From Planctomycetota bacterium (lineage in GTDB: Bacteria; Planctomycetota; Brocadiia; SM23-32), in NCBI GenBank assembly GCA_018400625.1, contig JAGYMJ010000658.1, positions 1 through 9,304 on the forward strand: a stretch of DNA of 9,304 bases, written 5' to 3'. The first letter of the stretch is position 1. Each line of letters starts with the position of its first letter. This document shows, one piece after another, positions 5,803 to 9,304 of the stretch. The notes below the pieces were generated by a model, which had not been told where the DNA came from, ran no database searches, and saw only the letters and a list, made by a program, of their open reading frames with translations. The translations under genes were made by a program, and so were the position numbers.

Positions 5803-6214
5803 GATGCCGAGCAGAGTAAAATACCGCAAGAGCCAGCGGGGCAAAATAAAAGGCAATGCATGCAGAGGCAATAGGGTCTCTTTTGGTGAATATGGCCTTC
5901 AGGCCCTTGAGCGTAGCTGGATAAATTCCCACCAGCTTGAGTCCGGAAGGGTATCGATAGGGCACTTTTTGCGTGATGAAGGTAAACTAACAGTTCGTTT
6001 ATTTCCCCATAAGAGCATAACGGCAACCCCGGCAGAGACAAGAATGGGAACAGGTAAAGGAGAGCCGGTTGACTGGGTCGCCATAGTAAAGCCCGGAACT
6101 ATTATATATGAGTTGGGTGGATTGCCGGAGGAGCTTGTCAGAGCAGCGTTTTCAAGAGCCGCTCACAAAATGCCCGTCAGGACTAAAATGGTCAAGAGGA
6201 GGTTAAAGGTATGA
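5795..6214 (+). CDS. rplP: 50S ribosomal protein L16
   Basis: The product is 139 residues, the standard length. MPSRVKYRKSQRGKIKG, FGEYGLQALERSWI and the RMGTGKGEPVDWVA motif identify L16. The arginine in RMG corresponds to the residue that is hydroxylated in E. coli (R81); the following Lys of RMGKGKG is Thr here. L16 organises the A-site and the aminoacyl end of tRNA on the 50S subunit. GGAGGAGG (5781-5788) precedes the ATG. It overlaps rpsC by eight bases and rpmC by four. Confidence 0.97.
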   Translation: MAKMPSRVKYRKSQRGKIKGNACRGNRVSFGEYGLQALERSWINSHQLESGRVSIGHFLRDEGKLTVRLFPHKSITATPAETRMGTGKGEPVDWVAIVKPGTIIYELGGLPEELVRAAFSRAAHKMPVRTKMVKRRLKV

Positions 6215-6456
6215 AGGCAAGTGAACTAAGGGAAAAAGATAATGGCGAACTAACGGAGCTGCTCGAACAGTTGCGCAAAAGGGCTTTTCAATTAAGGACT
6301 GAGTTTCACACTGATGAAGAACCGGATACCTCAGAGAAAAAGAAACTGCGTAGGGATATTGCCAGAATACTAACTCTAATGCAGGAACGTAAAATGGAAT
6401 CGCAAAGCCAATCGGGTAAAGAAACAATTTTAGCGGAGAGTGAGACTGGACAATGA
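6211..6456 (+). CDS. rpmC: 50S ribosomal protein L29
   Basis: The product is 81 residues, somewhat longer than the usual 63-70. The N-terminal helix MKASELREKDNGELTELLEQL and the second helix with KKKLRRDIARILTLMQER fit the two-helix L29 fold, followed by a polar extension (about 15-20 residues) ending in ESETGQ. L29 sits at the tunnel exit beside L23. It has an ATGA overlap with rplP and a strong AGAGGAGG site (6195-6202) inside rplP. Sequence conservation of L29 is low, but position between L16 and S17 settles the call. Confidence 0.94.
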   Translation: MKASELREKDNGELTELLEQLRKRAFQLRTEFHTDEEPDTSEKKKLRRDIARILTLMQERKMESQSQSGKETILAESETGQ

Positions 6457-6716
6457 GAAAAAGAGCGCAAGGTATAGTGTCGAGTGATAAAATGGAAAAA
6501 ACCATTACCGTCGTAGTGGACCGTCTTCAAAAACATCCAAGATATGCAAAATATGTGCGCTATAATTCAAGTCTGAAAGTACATGATCCGCAAAATCAGG
6601 CCAGTGAAGGCGATCTGGTTGAAATCGAAGAATGCCGTCCTATCTCAAAAGATAAATCCTGGCGGCTGGTGAGTATTAAAAAACATGCTGCAGAAACGGC
6701 TTCTGTGGAGTTGTAA
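6453..6716 (+). CDS. rpsQ: 30S ribosomal protein S17
   Basis: The product is 87 residues, standard for S17. GIVSSDKMEKTITVVVDRLQKHPRYAKYVR is the OB-fold signature, followed by GDLVEIEECRPISKDKSWRLV. S17 is a primary binder of the 5' domain of 16S rRNA and is needed for 30S assembly. It starts in an ATGA overlap with rpmC. It is the last gene of the S10 cluster, followed by a distinct gap. Confidence 0.96.
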   Translation: MRKRAQGIVSSDKMEKTITVVVDRLQKHPRYAKYVRYNSSLKVHDPQNQASEGDLVEIEECRPISKDKSWRLVSIKKHAAETASVEL

Positions 6717-6797
6717 ACTAAAATCTAACGAGATGTTCTGACGTAGATATTTTATAAGACAAAAATTAGATTATACAAAGCTGTTGAGGTGATGACT
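6717..6797 (+). promoter_or_regulatory. S10/spc boundary with two alternative small stems
   Basis: AATCTAA (6722-6728) and TTAGATT (6766-6772) are perfect seven-base inverted copies. Alternatively ATCTA+CG (6723-6730, A6728 bulged) pairs with CGTAGAT (6742-6748). Both stems use the same left arm. AT-rich sequence with TTATAAG and TTATAC could hold -10 elements, but I find no good -35. The gap falls exactly where E. coli has its separate spc promoter. GAGGTGA (6786-6792) is the rplN ribosome binding site. Confidence 0.35.
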
Positions 6798-7166
6798 ATG
6801 ATAATGGAACAAACACTGCTAAGAGTAGCTGATAACAGCGGTGCTAAATCAGTTCGGTGTTTTAAGGTTTTAGGGGGTACCGGGCGCCGATATGCAAGAG
6901 TGGGCGACTTGATAGTTGGCAGTGTTCAACATATTGTACCCGGTAGTGAGATTTCCCGTGGAGAAGTTGTCAGGGGAGTGGTTGTGCGAACTAAATCTGC
7001 GCTCAAAAGAAAAGACGGCAGTTATGTGCGTTTTGACGGCAATGCGGTCGTCTTGCTCGCCGAAGACGGCAACCCAAGGGGGTCACGAATATTCGGCGCC
7101 ATACCCCGGGAATTAAGACAAGAAAACTACATGAAAATAATCAGCTTGGCCTCAGAAGTGGTTTAG
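6798..7166 (+). CDS. rplN: 50S ribosomal protein L14
   Basis: The product is 122 residues from ATG 6798, exactly the standard L14 length. MIMEQTLLRVADNSGAKSVRC is the family start, and GNAVVLLAEDGNPRGSRIFGAIPRELR is the conserved C-terminal block. L14 binds 23S rRNA at the 30S interface near L19, and in bacteria it is the docking site of the ribosome silencing factor RsfS. AGGTG (6787-6791) lies six bases before this ATG. The upstream in-frame GTG 6789 and ATG 6792 overlap the ribosome binding site and would add residues foreign to the family. Confidence 0.97.
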   Translation: MIMEQTLLRVADNSGAKSVRCFKVLGGTGRRYARVGDLIVGSVQHIVPGSEISRGEVVRGVVVRTKSALKRKDGSYVRFDGNAVVLLAEDGNPRGSRIFGAIPRELRQENYMKIISLASEVV

Positions 7167-7170
7167 AGAA

Positions 7171-7542
7171 ATGAAAAAAAACGTTAAAAACCGAAAAAAG
7201 AAATATTTGCATATCCGTAAAGGGGATAATGTTGAAGTAATAGCGGGCAATGATCTCGGCCTCCAGGGTGAGGTTGTGCGCACAATACCCGAATCCAATC
7301 AGGTTGTTGTTGAGGATGTAAATGTCCACTTTGTGCATGAAAAGGCTGGGACACATGGCAGAAGGCAAGGGGAAAGAGTGGAAAAAGAAATGCCCGTTGA
7401 TGTATCTAATGTGATGCTCCTATGTTCGAATAAAGGGTGTGAACGCTCCGGAAAACCTGTAAGGATAAAATGGAAAGTGCAAGATGATGGTTCTAAAACA
7501 CGCCTATGTGTAAAATGTGATCATCCTGTTGAGAATGTCTGA
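7171..7542 (+). CDS. rplX: 50S ribosomal protein L24 with a four-cysteine C-terminal tail
   Basis: The product is 123 residues. A very basic start (MKKNVKNRKKKYLHIRKGD) leads into the KOW motif, GDNVEVIAGNDLGLQGEVV, at about 18-36, followed by the NVHFVHEK region. L24 is one of the two 50S assembly starters and sits at the tunnel exit. The C-terminus has C85-x4-C90 and C113-x2-C116, which would suit a zinc ribbon. Many bacterial L24 proteins keep CxxC-CxxC here, so the first pair is widened by two residues. The gene lies four bases after rplN with only a weak AGAG site, suggesting coupling to L14. Confidence 0.95.
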   Translation: MKKNVKNRKKKYLHIRKGDNVEVIAGNDLGLQGEVVRTIPESNQVVVEDVNVHFVHEKAGTHGRRQGERVEKEMPVDVSNVMLLCSNKGCERSGKPVRIKWKVQDDGSKTRLCVKCDHPVENV

Positions 7543-7586
7543 TAATGTATTAACCAAAGCTATTTATGAATGAGAAGGACTTTGAA

Positions 7587-8165
7587 ATGAATGATAATGC
7601 TCAAAATAACGATGTATTGACTGCGGAACCCCGTTTGCAGGTGCGTTACAGGGAAGAACTCGTTCCCCGGTTGATGGAAACACTGGGGCGAGAAAACAAA
7701 CTTGCGGTTCCCCGTTTAGATAAGATTGTTTTGAATATGGGGGTGGGGCTTGCAAAGGATGAGGAGAGTTTGCTGAAAGAAGCATGTGATATTCTGACAA
7801 CCATTTCAGGGCAGAAACCCGTGGTCACTAAGGCCCGAAAGAGTGTCGCCGGATTTAAGCTCAGGGTGGGGATGCCGATAGGGTGTAAGGTTACTCTGAG
7901 ACGTAACAGGATGTATGAATTTATAGATAGGTTGGTTAATGTGGTATTTCCACGAATACGTGATTTTAGGGGCTTTCCGATTCGCTCATTCGATGGGACA
8001 GGTAATTACAGCCTCGGTATCGATGAACATGTCGTTTTTCCGGAGGTGGACCCGGATAAATACAACAATTTATTCGGCCTGGACATTACTGTTTGCACCA
8101 CGGCTAACGATGACGCAGAGGCAAAAGAATTGTTGGATTTGTTTGGATTTCCTTTTCAAAAATGA
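7587..8165 (+). CDS. rplE: 50S ribosomal protein L5
   Basis: The product is 192 residues from ATG 7587. LQVRYREELVPRLME, VPRLDKIVLNMGVG, GQKPVVTKARKSVAGFKLR and IRSFDGTGNYSLGIDEHVVFPE identify L5. L5 binds 5S rRNA in the central protuberance and contacts the P-site tRNA. AAGGA (7575-7579), seven bases upstream, supports this start. The in-frame ATG 7566 would add seven residues but has no ribosome binding site. There is still an acidic, Asn-rich leader of about 15 residues before the conserved start, which makes it longer than the usual 179-180. Confidence 0.96.
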   Translation: MNDNAQNNDVLTAEPRLQVRYREELVPRLMETLGRENKLAVPRLDKIVLNMGVGLAKDEESLLKEACDILTTISGQKPVVTKARKSVAGFKLRVGMPIGCKVTLRRNRMYEFIDRLVNVVFPRIRDFRGFPIRSFDGTGNYSLGIDEHVVFPEVDPDKYNNLFGLDITVCTTANDDAEAKELLDLFGFPFQK

Positions 8166-8200
8166 TTTAATTTGTTTTCGAGAGTAACACTGGAGAATTT

Positions 8201-8389
8201 ATGGCTAGAAAAACACAGATAGTTAAGACGCAGAAGAAAAATCCCAAGTACTCCACTCGATATGTGAACCGATGTTCATTGTGTGGCCGGGCTCGTGCAT
8301 ATATGAGGAAGTTTAAAATTTGCAGGATTTGCTTCCGCAAATTAGCCAGTCAAGGTAAAATACCAGGTGTTAGGAAGTCCAGTTGGTAA
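8201..8389 (+). CDS. rpsN: 30S ribosomal protein S14, zinc-binding (type Z)
   Basis: The product is 62 residues, the short zinc-ribbon form (rpsZ/rpsN1 type). Cysteines C25-x2-C28 and C41-x2-C44 bind zinc, and [29 protein letters not shown] is the family core. The C-terminus IPGVRKSSW is typical. S14 sits in the 30S head with S3 and S10. Zinc-type S14 has a zinc-free paralogue in some genomes, induced on zinc starvation; none is visible here. GGAGA lies four bases before the ATG. Confidence 0.97.
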   Translation: MARKTQIVKTQKKNPKYSTRYVNRCSLCGRARAYMRKFKICRICFRKLASQGKIPGVRKSSW

Positions 8390-8439
8390 TAGATCAGGTT
8401 TTTTGGAAGGCCTAAGAATTATAGTGGGGACATAATCAA

Positions 8440-8835
8440 ATGATGACAGATCCGATTGCAGATATGTTAACCAGAATGCGAAACGCGCTGGCGAGAAATT
8501 TTGAAACCGTGGAAATGCCCGCTTCAAAAGAAAGGGAGGGTATTGCCGATGTATTAATGCGTGAAGGGTATATTAGAGATTATAAAGTTGTTTCGGACGG
8601 AGGCCATCCTCTGTTGAAATTATACTTGAAATACGGGCCGGTAGGCAAAAAAGTCGTTAGAAAAATTGAAAGGGTTTCAACCCCCGGAAGACGCTTTTAC
8701 AGCTCTGTTGCCGACCTCGGCTTTGTAGCCAATGGTATGGGGATATCAATCATCTCTACGAGCCAGGGGATACTTAGCGACAGAGAATGCAGGGCGCGTA
8801 ATGTTGGTGGTGAAGTTATCTGTCAAATTGAATAA
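8440..8835 (+). CDS. rpsH: 30S ribosomal protein S8
   Basis: The product is 131 residues, the normal length. MTDPIADMLTRMRNAL is the family start, and GMGISIISTSQGILSDRECRARNVGGEVICQIE is the conserved C-terminal block. S8 is a primary binder of the 16S central domain, and in E. coli it represses its own operon by binding mRNA at the L5 start. GGGGA (8426-8430) is nine bases before ATG 8440. The next ATG (8443) fits the family equally well and is the alternative. Confidence 0.96.
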   Translation: MMTDPIADMLTRMRNALARNFETVEMPASKEREGIADVLMREGYIRDYKVVSDGGHPLLKLYLKYGPVGKKVVRKIERVSTPGRRFYSSVADLGFVANGMGISIISTSQGILSDRECRARNVGGEVICQIE

Positions 8836-8877
8836 AATATTACTAATATATTTAATGAGTTGTATGAGGTATATAAA

Positions 8878-9304
8878 ATGTCAAACATGTTGACACCTGT
8901 AGCAATACCGGATAATGTGGAGTTTAATTTAGAGGGCTCCGGCCGGGTACATGTTAAAGGTCCACTTGGTGAACTCGAACACAGAGTGCCCTCGAATATA
9001 AAAGTGGAATTTAACTCTGGAGATAAGAGTGTCAGGGTGGATCGCCGTGGCAATGGCAGGAAAGTCAGAGCTTTGCATGGTCTGCATCGCAGCCTGCTTG
9101 CCAATATGGTGGAAGGGGTTTGTAACGGATTTGCAAAAAATATGGAGATTCACGGCACGGGTTACACTGTTGATTTGCAAGGAAAACAACTGGTATTCAG
9201 AATAGGGTTTTGCCACGATGTGCGCTTTGAAGTCCCTGAAAACATAACAGTAGAAATTGATCAAAAAGCCGCCCAGCCGGGTAATCCGGCCCGGTTTAAA
9301 CTCT
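8878..9304 (+). CDS. rplF: 50S ribosomal protein L6 (partial, cut by the right edge)
   Basis: The first 142 residues are visible of a usual 175-185. VHVKGPLGELEHRVP, RALHGLHRSLLANMVEGV and the start of the second L6 domain (GFAKNMEIHGTGYTVDLQGKQLVFRIGF) identify it. L6 lies near the GTPase centre of the 50S subunit and contacts the sarcin-ricin loop region. The usual SRIGKxPI opening is not there: the protein starts MSNMLTPVAIPDNVEF and keeps only the P-I-x-IP-like part. TGAGG (8864-8868) is nine bases before the ATG, so this start is likely. It is 42 bases after rpsH. Confidence 0.94.
   Translation, partial: MSNMLTPVAIPDNVEFNLEGSGRVHVKGPLGELEHRVPSNIKVEFNSGDKSVRVDRRGNGRKVRALHGLHRSLLANMVEGVCNGFAKNMEIHGTGYTVDLQGKQLVFRIGFCHDVRFEVPENITVEIDQKAAQPGNPARFKL

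Noticed and set aside
6789..6797. GTG or ATG upstream start for rplN
   Set aside because: These codons lie in or against the SD sequence; ATG 6798 gives exactly the standard 122 residues.
8837..8849. ATATTACTAATAT palindrome between rpsH and rplF
   Set aside because: It has a one-base centre, so it cannot form a normal hairpin, and it is AT-only apart from one C; probably chance.
1..9304. CRISPR array, insertion sequence, tRNA or rRNA
   Set aside because: No spaced direct repeats, transposase, terminal repeats or tRNA/rRNA signatures were seen; the order of ribosomal genes is undisturbed.

Overview
The window is a bacterial ribosomal-protein superoperon: the whole S10 cluster followed by the first six genes of the spc cluster, all on the + strand. 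A divergent gene for a PTS EIIA-like regulator sits at the left edge. The order rpsJ-rplC-rplD-rplW-rplB-rpsS-rplV-rpsC-rplP-rpmC-rpsQ | rplN-rplX-rplE-rpsN-rpsH-rplF is the canonical bacterial one. rplF runs off the right end. Bacterial traits include L2/L3/L4/L16 of bacterial type, Shine-Dalgarno (SD) sequences before most genes and four-base ATGA overlaps. The organism is probably a moderate-GC member of the Planctomycetota/PVC group (Phycisphaerae-like). This rests on the flavour of the L2 tail, S3 and S14 and is an inference, not a demonstrated placement.

Left region (1-1257). On the - strand is a 270-residue protein with an N-terminal PTS EIIA type-2 (fructose/nitrogen) domain, including the phospho-histidine motif around H69. 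Its C-terminal half looks like a small alpha/beta, possibly PII-like, sensor domain. A short open frame continues downstream of it off the left edge. The AT-rich region between this gene and rpsJ carries two tandem sigma70-type promoters facing rpsJ, each with a perfect TTGACA and an extended -10. An AT-rich perfect inverted repeat lies between them.

rpsJ and the gap (1258-1880). S10 has no visible SD. It is followed by 317 bases without a gene before rplC, which is unusual because these two genes are normally close. The first 170 bases of this gap hold several perfect or near-perfect stems, two of which compete for the same strand. This is the best candidate in the window for an undescribed regulatory RNA element.

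S10 cluster (1881-6716). The genes are tightly packed, except for a second unusual gap of 110 bases between rplC and rplD. Three junctions overlap by four bases (rplB/rpsS, rplP/rpmC, rpmC/rpsQ) and one by eight (rpsC/rplP), suggesting translational coupling.

spc cluster (6798 to the end). An 81-base gap holding two mutually exclusive small stems marks the S10/spc boundary. It is followed by L14, L24 (with a four-cysteine tail), L5, zinc-type S14, S8 and the first 142 residues of L6. Together the products build the peptidyl-transferase surroundings and exit tunnel of the 50S subunit (L2, L3, L4, L14, L16, L22, L23, L24, L29) and much of the 30S head (S3, S10, S14, S19), plus S8 and S17 in the body. 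I see no mobile element, CRISPR array, tRNA or rRNA gene.
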